Source: an uncultured Alphaproteobacteria bacterium (GTDB lineage: Bacteria; Pseudomonadota; Alphaproteobacteria; Puniceispirillales; Puniceispirillaceae). From it: 63,170 nt of DNA. The translations under genes and the position numbers were made by a program. This document shows positions 32,024-42,527 of the stretch, in pieces. The notes under the pieces are model-generated. The model saw only the letters and a program-made list of their open reading frames with translations. It searched no databases and was not told the DNA's origin. The stretch's first letter is position 1. Every line of letters begins with the position of its first letter. The stretch spans positions 1 to 63,170 of the forward strand of contig CALEYP010000081.1 of assembly GCA_937924895.1 (NCBI GenBank), given 5' to 3'.

Positions 32024-34732
32024 ATGACAAACCAAATGGTTACACCTCACCCTCTTGAAAGCGCCTCTCTTCCCCCTGCTAATGCCCCAGGTTTAACGCC
32101 TATGATGGCGCAATTCCTAGAGGTTAAAGCAGGTTATGTGGAGGCTCTTCTCTTTTATCGGATGGGTGATTTTTATGAAATGTTTTTCCATGATGCGGAA
32201 GTAGCGGCGGCTGCCTTGAATTTAACCCTGACAAAAAGAGGGCAGTTTGAAGGGCGCGATATTCCGATGTGTGGTGTGCCTGTTCACGCGATGGATAATT
32301 ATTTGGCGCGGCTAATCAAACAGGGTTTTAAGGTCGCCATTTGTGAGCAAACTGAAGATCCTGAGAGTTTTAAGAAGCGCGGAGGCAAAGGGCCTTTGCC
32401 GCGCGGTGTTGTGCGGCTTGTTACAGCCGGCACATTGAATGAAGACGGCCTTTTAGCGCCTGATCAAAATAACTTCTTGGCTGTGATTGCGCAGGCGGGG
32501 CATGAATTGGCGCTCGCTTGGGCGGATATGTCCACATCTGATTTTTTTGTTCAGGCTGTTTCACGAGAGAGTTTAGAGGGGCAGATATCACGGCTTCAGC
32601 CCTCTGAGGTCATCTTGCCAGATGGGTTTGATGATGCCGCACTAACCTTGTTCTTAAAGTCTCAAAATGTCATGATCTCACCACAGGCAGATCATTATTT
32701 TGATAGTCAGGAAGGGCTGGCGTCTTTACGCGCCCTTTATGATCAGGATCAGGTCCCTGATCTCTCAGCTTATAGCCGCGCGATGTTGAGTGCCGCCGGG
32801 GCTTTGGTTCGCTATTTGCAAGCGACACAAATATCAACAATGCCGCGCCTTGCCCCTTTGACCGTGGTCTCGCATACCGGTTTGATGGAAATTGACCCAG
32901 CCACAAGGCGCTCTTTAGAATTAACAAAGAACCTCTCTGGTGAGCGTAAAGGCAGTTTGCTCAGCGCGATCGATAAGACAAAATCAGCAGCAGGCGCCCG
33001 TCTTCTTGCATCCCGCCTCTCAGCGCCTCTCACAGATATTGCGCAAATCAATGAAAGGCTTGATTTGGCAAGTCTCTTCGTATCACTGGATGATGTCAGA
33101 GATGATATCGCTGCTTTGCTAAAGCAAGTGCCTGACAGCGAGCGTTGTTTAGCGCGTATCACCATTGGTCGAGGGGGCCCGCGTGACCTGTTATCTCTCA
33201 GGCGGTTTTTTGCCCTAGCGCAAGAGATTTCAATGCATCTTCTTCGTCTCTCGGAGGGGCCAGTCGGGACTGGTTTTACCACGCATTTTGCACAGCAATT
33301 TCAGGGCTTAAATGATGCGATCTGTGCGCCGCTGGCCTTGTATGAGCCTGTGCAATTGGCGCTTGCTGATGATGTGCCCTTATTAGCAAGAGATGGCGGC
33401 TTCGTGCGTGACGGTTTTAGTCCTGCATTAGATGAATTGCGTGCTTTGCGAGATGAAAGCCGCCGTCTGATCGCAGCATTACAAGCCGATTATAGCGAAC
33501 AGACAGGCATTTCGTCCCTGAAGATTAAACATAATAATGTTTTGGGATATCATATTGATGTCCGTGCAGCTCATGCCGATCTGTTAATGCAGGATGAGCA
33601 ATTTATCCATCGTCAGACCACCGCACAATCTGTGCGCTTTACCACTGTAAAATTATCAGAGTTGGAACGTGATATCGCATCTGCTGGGGAAAAGGCATTA
33701 GCGATGGAATTGGCAATCTTTGCTGATCTGATCGCGCAGATGACAGACTCAGCTGATGCCATTTCACAATCAGGCCAAGCCTTAGCCGCTTTGGATGTGG
33801 CGATCGCTACGGCCAGTTTGGCAACAGAGCATGATTATGCGCGCCCTATATTAAGTCATGATAGGCAATTTGATATCAAAGCGGGGCGCCACCCCGTCGT
33901 AGAACAAGCTCTGGCAAAAGGATCCGCTTTTATGGCCAATGATTGCCAGATGAGTGATGCGCATCAGCTCTGGCTCCTGACAGGCCCAAATATGGCTGGT
34001 AAATCGACCTTTTTACGACAAAATGCATTGATCGCTATCTTGGCACAGGCTGGTATTTTTGTCCCTGCAGAATCCGCTCATATCGGAATTATTGATAAAT
34101 GTTATAGCCGCGTGGGCGCCTCAGATGACCTCGCACGCGGGCAATCGACCTTTATGGTGGAGATGGTAGAAACCGCAACCATCTTAAATCAAGCCACAGA
34201 TCGCTCACTTGTGATATTGGATGAAATTGGTCGTGGGACAGCTACATTTGATGGGTTATCGATTGCCCATGCCTGTTTGGAATATCTGCATAATGTCAGC
34301 CAATGTCGCACATTATTTGCTACACATTACCATGAATTGATCGCGCTGAAAGATAGCTTAGATCGTCTCTATCCCTGTACGATGGAAGTCAAAGAGTGGC
34401 AAAATGATATCCTATTTTTACATAAGGTGGCTGCCGGGGCTGCGAGCCGATCTTATGGGGTTCATGTGGCGCGTTTGGCCGGGTTGCCAGAGGCTGTCAT
34501 TGCCCGCGCTCAGGATATTTTGGATAGGCTTGAATCAGGCAAAGCAGACGCGCTTCATAACCCGCGCGAAACCTTACAGAGCCTACCACTATTTGCCGCG
34601 CAAGCGCCTGTTGCAGACGCCAAGCCTGACCATGAGGTTGTAACAAGGTTGCGTGAAATACGGCCAGATGATTTAACCGCGCGGCAAGCATTAGATATGT
34701 TATATGAGTTAACAGAGACAGCCAAAGATTAG
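32024..34732 (+). CDS. mutS: DNA mismatch repair protein MutS
   Basis: About 902 residues. The N-terminal mismatch-recognition domain has the FYRMGDFYEMFF motif with the Phe-x-Glu that intercalates at mismatches. The clamp and lever follow (ATRRSLELTKNL), then the ATPase domain with Walker A GPNMAGKST near residue 653 and the RGTATFDGLSIA signature. The ATG at 32024 (MTNQMVT) follows AGAAG; an in-frame start at 31976 would run over the inverted repeat. mutS-glnD-murJ is conserved in the class. Confidence 0.97.
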   Translation: MTNQMVTPHPLESASLPPANAPGLTPMMAQFLEVKAGYVEALLFYRMGDFYEMFFHDAEVAAAALNLTLTKRGQFEGRDIPMCGVPVHAMDNYLARLIKQGFKVAICEQTEDPESFKKRGGKGPLPRGVVRLVTAGTLNEDGLLAPDQNNFLAVIAQAGHELALAWADMSTSDFFVQAVSRESLEGQISRLQPSEVILPDGFDDAALTLFLKSQNVMISPQADHYFDSQEGLASLRALYDQDQVPDLSAYSRAMLSAAGALVRYLQATQISTMPRLAPLTVVSHTGLMEIDPATRRSLELTKNLSGERKGSLLSAIDKTKSAAGARLLASRLSAPLTDIAQINERLDLASLFVSLDDVRDDIAALLKQVPDSERCLARITIGRGGPRDLLSLRRFFALAQEISMHLLRLSEGPVGTGFTTHFAQQFQGLNDAICAPLALYEPVQLALADDVPLLARDGGFVRDGFSPALDELRALRDESRRLIAALQADYSEQTGISSLKIKHNNVLGYHIDVRAAHADLLMQDEQFIHRQTTAQSVRFTTVKLSELERDIASAGEKALAMELAIFADLIAQMTDSADAISQSGQALAALDVAIATASLATEHDYARPILSHDRQFDIKAGRHPVVEQALAKGSAFMANDCQMSDAHQLWLLTGPNMAGKSTFLRQNALIAILAQAGIFVPAESAHIGIIDKCYSRVGASDDLARGQSTFMVEMVETATILNQATDRSLVILDEIGRGTATFDGLSIAHACLEYLHNVSQCRTLFATHYHELIALKDSLDRLYPCTMEVKEWQNDILFLHKVAAGAASRSYGVHVARLAGLPEAVIARAQDILDRLESGKADALHNPRETLQSLPLFAAQAPVADAKPDHEVVTRLREIRPDDLTARQALDMLYELTETAKD

Positions 34733-34764
34733 GCTTTCCCCTAGAGTGAAGAACTGAGAGCGAG

Positions 34765-37611
34765 ATGCTTGATACACCGCCAGACCACATGCAACCATCG
34801 CCGCAATCCCTGTGGCAAGGCTGGCTAAACCCTTATGAAGCCGCCAGACAGCGACAAGCGATTGCGTTTGATGAGCCTGGCTTATGCGCCAAGTTACAAC
34901 AGGCAGATGCCGAAGAATCAAAAGCCCCTGCCTTCCGGACGAAGGCGCTCGCCCATCTTAAAGAGGCGCTGACAGAGATAAGAGATAGGTTAGCTGTTGA
35001 TCTCGACCAGACGCATGATGGGGCCCGTTATGTCGGGGCGCATGCGCTTTCTATGGACCGGCTATTGACGATCTTGGTTCATCATGTGGCCGCCCCTTAT
35101 TTCGCCAAATTATATCCCAAAAGACAATCCTTTGCCGCAAGCTGGTCCTTATGCGCCACAGGGGGCTATGGGCGTGGTGAGCTCGCGCCCTTTTCAGATA
35201 TTGATTTGCTGTTTCTTCAGGAAAAAGCAGAATCACCAGAAAGCGCTGAAGAAATAGAAACATGTCTCTATTTATTATGGGATCTGGGGCTCAAAGTGGG
35301 CCATGCCACACGGTCTGTGCGCCAAAATATGCGCGCCGCCAAGGCAGATATTACGATCATGACCTCATTATTAGAGATCCGATTTATCACAGGAGATGAG
35401 GGCCTATATCAGCAGCTGGAATCAGCGTTGCAAAAGGCTATTCAAGCCGCCAACCCACTTGATTTTGTAACTGAAAAATTGGCAGAGCGTGATACGCGCC
35501 ATCAATCACATGGCGGCACGCGTTATGTGGTTGAACCACAGGTGAAAGAAGGTAAGGGGGGCTTGCGTGACCTTCACACCTTGTTTTGGATTGCCAAATT
35601 TGCGTATCGCAAAGCTGATATTATGGCCATTTTTGAACAAGGCATCATTCGTGTCTCTGAGGCGCGTGCGTTTGCCGCTTCGCAACGTTTTTTATGGACA
35701 GTGCGCTGTTTCCTCCATCTGCGGGCTAGGCGTGGTGATGATAGGCTTGCCTTTGATGCACAAATAGATATTGCGCCGAAAATGGGGTTTGTATCGCGTG
35801 GCGGTTTGCGAGATGTTGAGCGGTTTATGAAGCGCTATTACCTGGCGGCGCGGCAGGTAGGGAATTTGACACGTATTTTCTGTGCGGCGATTGAAGATGA
35901 ATTTGATGTGAAATCTGCCTTTTCACTATCTCGCATTTTAGAGGCCGGGGTAGCGCGGCTCTCTTATCAAACAGGGCCTTTTACCTTGCGTAATGGCCGC
36001 CTCCATTTGCCATCTGATTTGATGTTTCATCAAGATCCGGTGCGCTGTATTCAGATATTCTATTACGCCCAAACCTTAAATCTCGATATTCATCCCGATA
36101 GTTTTAAACGTCTCACCAGAGGGACAAATCGTCTATCTCATGCTGATCTTTGGACAGCTGATATTCATCGCTATTTCCTTGATATTTTGGGTCACAAGAC
36201 AAGCCCGGAACGGGTATTGCGTTTGATGAATGAAAGTGGGTTTTTATCGAAATATATGCCTGATTTTGGGCGGATTGTCGGTATGATGCAATTTGATATG
36301 TATCATAGCTATACCGTTGATGAGCATACCATTAAAGCCGTTGGTATCATGCATGCCATTGAAGCTGGCGCGATTGCTGATGAGGCACCGCTGGCCTGTG
36401 ACTTATTTTCGAAGATTTCCTCACGACGGGCGCTTTATGTCGCGATATTGCTTCATGATATTGCGAAAGGGCGTGGCGGTGATCATTCTATTTTAGGGGC
36501 AGAGGTCGCCACAATATTATGTCCTGAATTGGGCTTAGATGCTGATGAAACAGACATGGTGGTCTGGCTGATTGAACAGCATTTGCTGATGAGCAAGATT
36601 GCCTTCCGCTATGATCTCAATGATCCCAAAACGATCTCAGATTTTGTTGATATGGTGCAATCACCAGAGCGACTAAAATGCCTGTTGATTTTGACAGTGG
36701 CCGATATTCGGGCCGTGGGCCCTGATATTTGGAATGGCTGGAAAGCCAGCTTGATGCGCGATTTATATTGGCGTTCAGAGGCTGTTATTGGGGGTGCTGC
36801 GCCGGCAGAGGTGGCGCGTGCGGCAGCGGGGCAAGCCATGTATGAAGCCCAAATTTATCTAGCTGAGACAGAAGGCTGGGATGAGGCGCGTTTTGATCAG
36901 TATGCTGCCTTATTCTATCCCTCCTATTGGACGGCGTTTGATACCAAAACGCACCAGGCACATGCCCATCTTATCGCCGCTTTTCAAGCGCAAGATACCC
37001 CCTTATCCATTCATTATGAGATAGATGAGACAAGCCGCACCACCATTATGACGATTATGGCGCAAGATCACCCTGGGCTATTTTCTCGCATTGCCGGCGC
37101 GGTTGCGCTTAGCCAGATGACAATTGTATCTGCGAGGATTAACACGCGCAAAGACGGGACAATTCTTGATCAGTTCCGCCTGCAAACAGATGATAGGCAA
37201 GCCGTTACAAATCAAGCGAAATTACAGATGCTCACAAATCGCATTGAACAAGCATTGATGGGTGAAATGAATTTGCATATTGCGCTAGAGAAAAAATGGC
37301 AAAGCCAGCCTGCCCGCTTGCGGGCGCTCTCTGTATCACCTCGTGTGATTGTGACGAATAAGCGCTCAAAATCTCATACAGTGATTGAAGTGAATGGCAG
37401 AGACAGGCCAGGGCTATTATATCAGCTGACCTATCATATTGCGCAGCTTGGTTTGCAAATTACATCTGCCTCTGTTTCTACCTATGGCGAAAAAGCAGTA
37501 GATGTCTTTTATGTGAAAGATATTTTTGGGCTGCAAATGCAGTCAGATAAAGGTATCGAAGCGGTGAAGGCGAAATTATTGTCAGTCGTCACGGAAGTAG
37601 AGATAGGGTAG
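34765..37611 (+). CDS. glnD: PII uridylyltransferase / uridylyl-removing enzyme
   Basis: The 948-residue nitrogen sensor adds and removes UMP on PII according to glutamine. Domains in order are nucleotidyltransferase (GGYGRGELAPFSDIDLLF near residue 132), a GlnE-like helical linker, an HD domain (LLHDIAKGRGGDHS near 561) and two ACT domains (about 765 and 870). The ACT domains bind glutamine. PII itself is not in the window. It starts 32 bases after mutS and ends 3 bases before murJ. Confidence 0.96.
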   Translation: MLDTPPDHMQPSPQSLWQGWLNPYEAARQRQAIAFDEPGLCAKLQQADAEESKAPAFRTKALAHLKEALTEIRDRLAVDLDQTHDGARYVGAHALSMDRLLTILVHHVAAPYFAKLYPKRQSFAASWSLCATGGYGRGELAPFSDIDLLFLQEKAESPESAEEIETCLYLLWDLGLKVGHATRSVRQNMRAAKADITIMTSLLEIRFITGDEGLYQQLESALQKAIQAANPLDFVTEKLAERDTRHQSHGGTRYVVEPQVKEGKGGLRDLHTLFWIAKFAYRKADIMAIFEQGIIRVSEARAFAASQRFLWTVRCFLHLRARRGDDRLAFDAQIDIAPKMGFVSRGGLRDVERFMKRYYLAARQVGNLTRIFCAAIEDEFDVKSAFSLSRILEAGVARLSYQTGPFTLRNGRLHLPSDLMFHQDPVRCIQIFYYAQTLNLDIHPDSFKRLTRGTNRLSHADLWTADIHRYFLDILGHKTSPERVLRLMNESGFLSKYMPDFGRIVGMMQFDMYHSYTVDEHTIKAVGIMHAIEAGAIADEAPLACDLFSKISSRRALYVAILLHDIAKGRGGDHSILGAEVATILCPELGLDADETDMVVWLIEQHLLMSKIAFRYDLNDPKTISDFVDMVQSPERLKCLLILTVADIRAVGPDIWNGWKASLMRDLYWRSEAVIGGAAPAEVARAAAGQAMYEAQIYLAETEGWDEARFDQYAALFYPSYWTAFDTKTHQAHAHLIAAFQAQDTPLSIHYEIDETSRTTIMTIMAQDHPGLFSRIAGAVALSQMTIVSARINTRKDGTILDQFRLQTDDRQAVTNQAKLQMLTNRIEQALMGEMNLHIALEKKWQSQPARLRALSVSPRVIVTNKRSKSHTVIEVNGRDRPGLLYQLTYHIAQLGLQITSASVSTYGEKAVDVFYVKDIFGLQMQSDKGIEAVKAKLLSVVTEVEIG

Positions 37612-37614
37612 CTA

Positions 37615-39207
37615 ATGGCACGCGCGGCAGAGCATAAGAAAAGTGATGCCAAATTTGATCGGCATTTTCGCCAGATTGGAAGCCTCACAGCCTTATCTCG
37701 CCTTTTGGGTTTTCTGCGTGATATTTGTCTAGCCCAATTCTTAGGGGCTGGACTTGCTGCGGATGCCTTTCTGGTTGCCTTTAAATTGCCTAACCTATTT
37801 CGTCGCCTAACCGCTGATGGGGCGATGACAAATGCCTTTTTGCCCGTTTTCTCAGAGGTGCGTCAAAAGGCAGGACGTGCGGCCGCCCTCACCTTGGCGG
37901 CTGAGATTCAGACCCTATTATTTCTGGCCCTTGCTGGCATTGTCATACTCCTTGAAATCTTTATGCCCTTTGTCATTTGGGTACTAGCGCCTGGTTTTGC
38001 GGATACCCCAGAGCGTTTTGATGCAACGATTGCCTTAGCGCGCATCACTATCCCCTATTTACCAATGATATCACTCGTGGCTTTATGGGCAGCTGTAACC
38101 AATGCGCATGAGCGGTTTTTTGGTGGCGCGGTGGCACCTGTGATTTTAAATATTTGCCTGATTGGTGGGGCGCTACTTATCCCGGCTCTGCAATTTGCGA
38201 CAACACCCACCTCACATATTTTATGGCTCGCACTGCCTTTATCGGTGGCTGTTCTTGTGGCCGGGGTGTGTCAAATGGCATTAATGCAGCGGATGCTCTT
38301 TAAAATTGACGCCTCCTTGGCGTGGCGCCGCCCTCATATTAGCCCAGCTGGCCGGCAAATGTGGCGCGCCTTTATACCAGCCGCGCTTGGCGCAGGCGGG
38401 CTGCAGATCAATTTATTAATTGATATGATTTTAGCCTCGCTAGTGTCTGTTGGTGCCATATCATGGCTCTATTATTCAGATAGAATTGTGCAATTGCCGC
38501 TAGGTGTGATTGGTATCGCGCTTGGCACAGCCTTATTACCGCAACTCTCAAAATTGGAGTCAGAGCATAAGAAAGCTGAAGTAGCCAATCGTTTGGGTCA
38601 TTCCCTTCATATTGGCTGTTTCTTTGCTATCCCTGCTGCTGTGGCAGTTATCATTATTGGCGAGGTAGTGATTGGGGGCCTGTTTGGTTATGGTGCCTTT
38701 ACCGCCACAGACGTATCCATGGCAGCAGCATCCCTAGCCGCCTATGGTGTGGGTTTGCCTGCCTTTGTTATTAACAAGACATTTCAGCCCGCCTTTTTCG
38801 CCTCTCAAAGAGGGGGTTTAGTGGCCAAGATTTCCTTTTTGATGATTATCATTAATGTATCTGGGTCACTGTTATTGATGCCAGTCTTAGGCCATGTGGG
38901 GCTGGCCCTGGCAACAGGTCTTGCCTCTTGGGTCAGTGTTGCCATCATGGGCGTCATTTTATTGCGGGAACAGCGTCTCACATGGCAGGCTTTCCGCGGG
39001 CCTTTGTTGGTTTGCGTTGCCTCTGCTGTGATGGGTGTTGCGCTTACTGTGAGCCTATCAACGCTATCGGCCTTGCCTTATGCCCTCTTTTCATCAGCCT
39101 TAATCCAGCTCTTGATCCTTATGATGATCGGGTTGGTGAGCTTCTTTGCGATAGCTGGGATGATGCGTATCATTCCTCCCTTTTTATTCCGGCGCGGCAA
39201 GGCGTAA
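37615..39207 (+). CDS. murJ: Lipid II flippase MurJ
   Basis: A 530-residue inner-membrane protein of the MOP superfamily with about 14 helices that flips lipid-linked peptidoglycan precursor. The N-terminal SRLLGFLRDICLAQFLGAG and LPNLFRRLTADGAM are characteristic. It follows glnD with a 3-base gap, so it shares that mRNA. Confidence 0.95.
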   Translation: MARAAEHKKSDAKFDRHFRQIGSLTALSRLLGFLRDICLAQFLGAGLAADAFLVAFKLPNLFRRLTADGAMTNAFLPVFSEVRQKAGRAAALTLAAEIQTLLFLALAGIVILLEIFMPFVIWVLAPGFADTPERFDATIALARITIPYLPMISLVALWAAVTNAHERFFGGAVAPVILNICLIGGALLIPALQFATTPTSHILWLALPLSVAVLVAGVCQMALMQRMLFKIDASLAWRRPHISPAGRQMWRAFIPAALGAGGLQINLLIDMILASLVSVGAISWLYYSDRIVQLPLGVIGIALGTALLPQLSKLESEHKKAEVANRLGHSLHIGCFFAIPAAVAVIIIGEVVIGGLFGYGAFTATDVSMAAASLAAYGVGLPAFVINKTFQPAFFASQRGGLVAKISFLMIIINVSGSLLLMPVLGHVGLALATGLASWVSVAIMGVILLREQRLTWQAFRGPLLVCVASAVMGVALTVSLSTLSALPYALFSSALIQLLILMMIGLVSFFAIAGMMRIIPPFLFRRGKA

Positions 39208-39306
39208 GGATAGCACTTGATTTTCAGCCAAAAACACAGATGATAGCAGCCGCAAGCTCGGGCATATCTTTGATCCGGCAAAGCGCACAAATAAAGTGAG
39301 TAAAAA

Positions 39307-40320
39307 ATGAGCGATACAAACAAAAAAGGCCGTATTTTCTCTGGTGTTCAACCAACAGGGAATCTTCATCTTGGCAATTATTTGGGCGCCATTAAAAATT
39401 GGGTGGCCTATCAGAACGAGTTCGAATCTATTTTTTGTGTCGTTGATTTGCATGCGATCACAGTGCCACAAGATCCAGCTGCTCTGCGGCAATCAACCAG
39501 AGAGGTGGCGGCAAGCCTCATTGCCTCTGGGATTGATGTAGAACAAGCTATTTTATTTAATCAATCTCAGGTTAGCAGCCACACAGAATTAGCGTGGATT
39601 TTTAATTGTGTGGCGCGCCTTGGCTGGCTCAACCGGATGACCCAGTTCAAAGAAAAAGCAGGGAAGAACCGTGAAAATGCCACGGTTGGCCTTTATGGTT
39701 ATCCGGTTTTGATGGCGGCTGATATTTTGGCTTATAAGGCAACACATGTGCCGGTTGGTGATGACCAAAAGCAGCATCTTGAGCTTACAAGAGATATTGC
39801 GACTGCCTTTAATTCTATGTTCGAGACAGACTTTTTCCCGCTGCCAGAGCCGCAGATTCAAGAGACAGCGGCACGGGTGATGTCACTGCGTGATGGTAAC
39901 GCTAAAATGAGTAAATCAGCCGAATCTGATATGTCTCGTATTAATTTAACAGATGATGCCGACCTGATTGCGCAAAAGATTAAAAAAGCAAAGTCAGATG
40001 CCGATGTCCTTCCCTCAGAGAGTGCGGGCCTTGCCGAACGTCCTGAAGCGCGCAATCTCGTAGGGATTTATGCTGGTCTATCTGGCCAGAGTGAAGCCGC
40101 AATTTTGCAAGAATTTGGGGGGCAGGGCTTTGGTGCTTTTAAGCCTGCTTTGGCTGAGCTTGCAACTGCGGTGATAGCACCTATATCAGAAGAGATGAGA
40201 CGTTTACTTGGTGATATTGGCGAGATTGATAATCAGCTTGCCAAAGGCGCAGCGAGAGCAGATGCGATCGCCCGTCCTATCCTTGATGACGTCAAAGAGA
40301 TTGTCGGATTTGTGCGATAA
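39307..40320 (+). CDS. trpS: Tryptophanyl-tRNA synthetase
   Basis: A 337-residue class I synthetase. The HIGH-type element is NLHLGNYLGAI (residues 17-27) and the KMSKS loop is AKMSKSAES (about 199-207). GDDQKQHLELTRDIA is the usual substrate region. It lies 99 bases after murJ; this gap holds TTGATC-N16-TAAAGT (39270-39297), a weak promoter candidate near the start. Confidence 0.97.
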   Translation: MSDTNKKGRIFSGVQPTGNLHLGNYLGAIKNWVAYQNEFESIFCVVDLHAITVPQDPAALRQSTREVAASLIASGIDVEQAILFNQSQVSSHTELAWIFNCVARLGWLNRMTQFKEKAGKNRENATVGLYGYPVLMAADILAYKATHVPVGDDQKQHLELTRDIATAFNSMFETDFFPLPEPQIQETAARVMSLRDGNAKMSKSAESDMSRINLTDDADLIAQKIKKAKSDADVLPSESAGLAERPEARNLVGIYAGLSGQSEAAILQEFGGQGFGAFKPALAELATAVIAPISEEMRRLLGDIGEIDNQLAKGAARADAIARPILDDVKEIVGFVR

Positions 40321-40417
40321 TCCTCAGTGATTATGATAATTTAAGGGCCGGCTATTCCCTAATTTTGCCTTCTTCTTTATGATAGAATAGCAAATCACAA
40401 ATGCGAGGTGATGAAAC

Positions 40418-40966
40418 ATGTTTATCCAGACAGAAGATACACCAAACCCAGCAACCCTGAAATTTATCCCAGGCACAGATGTTATGGGTCAGGGCACAGC
40501 TGATTTTCCTGATAGTGATGCGGCACGTCGCTCACCTTTGGCGCGTCGTCTCTTTCAAGTTGATGGCGTCGAAGCGGTCTTTTTGGGTTCAGATTTTGTC
40601 ACAGTCACAAAGTCAGATCAGCAAGAATGGTTCACGTTAAAGCCATCAATTCTTGCCGGTATTATGGAGCATTATGCATCTGGTTTGCCTGTCGTCGAGG
40701 CGCAAGCTGATGCTACTGAGGCCTCAGATGAAGATGATGATGATGTGGTAAAGCAAATTAAACATTTGCTAGATACACGTGTGCGCCCGGCTGTAGCGAT
40801 GGATGGCGGCGATATCGTTTTTCATGATTTTGAAGATGGGATTGTAACCTTATCAATGCAAGGGGCGTGCTCAGGCTGCCCAAGTTCAACAGCAACATTG
40901 AAAATGGGGATTGAGAATATGCTACGCCATTATATCCCTGAAGTGAAAGAAGTGCGCCCAGCCTAA
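40418..40966 (+). CDS. NFU-type iron-sulfur cluster carrier
   Basis: A 182-residue protein with an Nfu N-terminal domain (1-90; MFIQTEDTPNPATLKF) and a C-terminal NifU-like domain with the cluster-binding CSGC motif (Cys152 and Cys155). It delivers [4Fe-4S] clusters to target enzymes. MiaB, Nth and HemW in this window are possible clients, by inference. The trpS-nfu-tsaB-rimI neighbourhood is usual for the class. The ribosome site GAGGTGA precedes the ATG. Confidence 0.93.
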   Translation: MFIQTEDTPNPATLKFIPGTDVMGQGTADFPDSDAARRSPLARRLFQVDGVEAVFLGSDFVTVTKSDQQEWFTLKPSILAGIMEHYASGLPVVEAQADATEASDEDDDDVVKQIKHLLDTRVRPAVAMDGGDIVFHDFEDGIVTLSMQGACSGCPSSTATLKMGIENMLRHYIPEVKEVRPA

Positions 40967-41061
40967 ATAAGGGCTGGTCTCAACCCCGCAAGGCCACACA
41001 TATTGTGTCTTGCCAAACCGCCATAGGTGACAGTTTGGTGCCATCTCCTGCCTCACAACGG

Positions 41062-42522
41062 ATGCATCGGCAAAGAGAGCTAGAGCAAAAGAAAAAAGGT
41101 CAGCGGCTGCAATTTTGGATTTTATCCTCACTGATTGCGGCCATTGGCCTGTTATATCTTTTGCCATTGGCGCTGTCTGTCAAGCCGCCCCGCCTCATGC
41201 CGGATCAAGATAGAGTTGGTGAGGGTATAGATGGGGAAGCCTTTCATTTGCGGGCGGAAATCGCTTTGCTAGAGGCTCAAATCGCGCAATTGAAACGACG
41301 TGATGCACGCGGCCAAGAAGCCATAGAAGAGGCAGAAAATCGTGCCTCTCTAGCATCTGAGGGTTTGGTGCTTGCGCAACAAGAAGCTAATCGCGCGATT
41401 GATAATTTTGCCCAAGCACAAAAGGCTGATGAGGATGCTAAAAAGGCTCTATTATTGGCACAATCCAAAGAACAATCGGCCCGCAGCGCCCTGATCACAG
41501 CTAATGAGATGGAACAACGTGCCTTGCGTGCGCTAGCACAAGCACGGCAGATTGAAAAACAAGCGCAAGAGGCATTGGAAAAAGTCATAGCAACGAATCA
41601 ATTATCTGCTGGAAGCCGCGCTGAGCTGGCCTATCTGCAAGAGCGTCTTGAAACATTATCAGCCGATACCTCTGGCCAAGCACAAACTGAAAACGCAGTA
41701 GCTGATCAATCCTCCTCAGATGACGAGCAACCGCGTCAGGATAATGAGGCAGGAACACAACATTCCGAGACGCAGCTTGCCCAATCTTATGCGACGCGCG
41801 CCTTGCCAGCGCCTGGGCGCATTATCAAACAATATGAAGCAGGCAAAGTGGCCCCGCAATTTGCCGTGACATTACCTGATGAGCTTGGTGATTTAACTGT
41901 GCCACAGCGGAAACAGGCTTTCATTGAAACATTGCTCCCTCTTATTTTGGAGGCAAATGACCAATTGCGGGCCCGTCAAGCGGCGTTGGAATTGGCGATT
42001 GAAACAGAAAATCAGGCCCAGATTGCGCGATTTAAGGCGCTGTATCGGTTACGGAAATTTGAAGGTGACAGAGAGGCACTGATTGCCGAATTACGTCATC
42101 GCATCGCGCCGATTCCGCCCTCGTTAGCCTTGGCCCAAGCCGCGGTAGAATCGGGTTGGGGCCTGTCTCGGTTTGCGCGCGAAGGCAATGCTCTTTTTGG
42201 TCAGTGGGCCTGGTCTGAAGATGCGGGCATGAAGCCACTAGATGCCTCTAATAGCCGCGCTGTCATTCGCTCATTCCCTTCAATTTATGATTCTATCGTT
42301 GCCTATATGCATAATCTCAACACGCATTATGCTTATGCGCCATTACGAGATGCGCGGGCAGCCCTCATCGCAAATGAGCAGCCTGTCACAGGGATGGATT
42401 TAGCCGCCTATTTGACACCCTATGCAGAGACAGGTGAAAAATATGTCTATATTTTGCGCGCTATGATTTTGCAGAATCGCTTTGATATCTATGAAAACCA
42501 TATCCTAGCTAGCCAAAGCTAG
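41062..42522 (+). CDS. Membrane-anchored Bax-type glucosaminidase with coiled coil
   Basis: About 486 residues: a short basic cytoplasmic end, one membrane helix (18-40), a long Ala/Glu/Gln-rich coiled coil (about 55-195), an acidic Ser/Gln-rich linker, and a C-terminal glucosaminidase domain (about 340-486). The domain has AAVESGWGLSRFAREGN, with the likely catalytic Glu363, and NALFGQWAW, as in E. coli Bax. It probably cleaves peptidoglycan glycan strands in the periplasm. The start is uncertain; a GTG at 41005 would add 19 residues. Confidence 0.8.
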   Translation: MHRQRELEQKKKGQRLQFWILSSLIAAIGLLYLLPLALSVKPPRLMPDQDRVGEGIDGEAFHLRAEIALLEAQIAQLKRRDARGQEAIEEAENRASLASEGLVLAQQEANRAIDNFAQAQKADEDAKKALLLAQSKEQSARSALITANEMEQRALRALAQARQIEKQAQEALEKVIATNQLSAGSRAELAYLQERLETLSADTSGQAQTENAVADQSSSDDEQPRQDNEAGTQHSETQLAQSYATRALPAPGRIIKQYEAGKVAPQFAVTLPDELGDLTVPQRKQAFIETLLPLILEANDQLRARQAALELAIETENQAQIARFKALYRLRKFEGDREALIAELRHRIAPIPPSLALAQAAVESGWGLSRFAREGNALFGQWAWSEDAGMKPLDASNSRAVIRSFPSIYDSIVAYMHNLNTHYAYAPLRDARAALIANEQPVTGMDLAAYLTPYAETGEKYVYILRAMILQNRFDIYENHILASQS

Positions 42523-42527
42523 GTGGA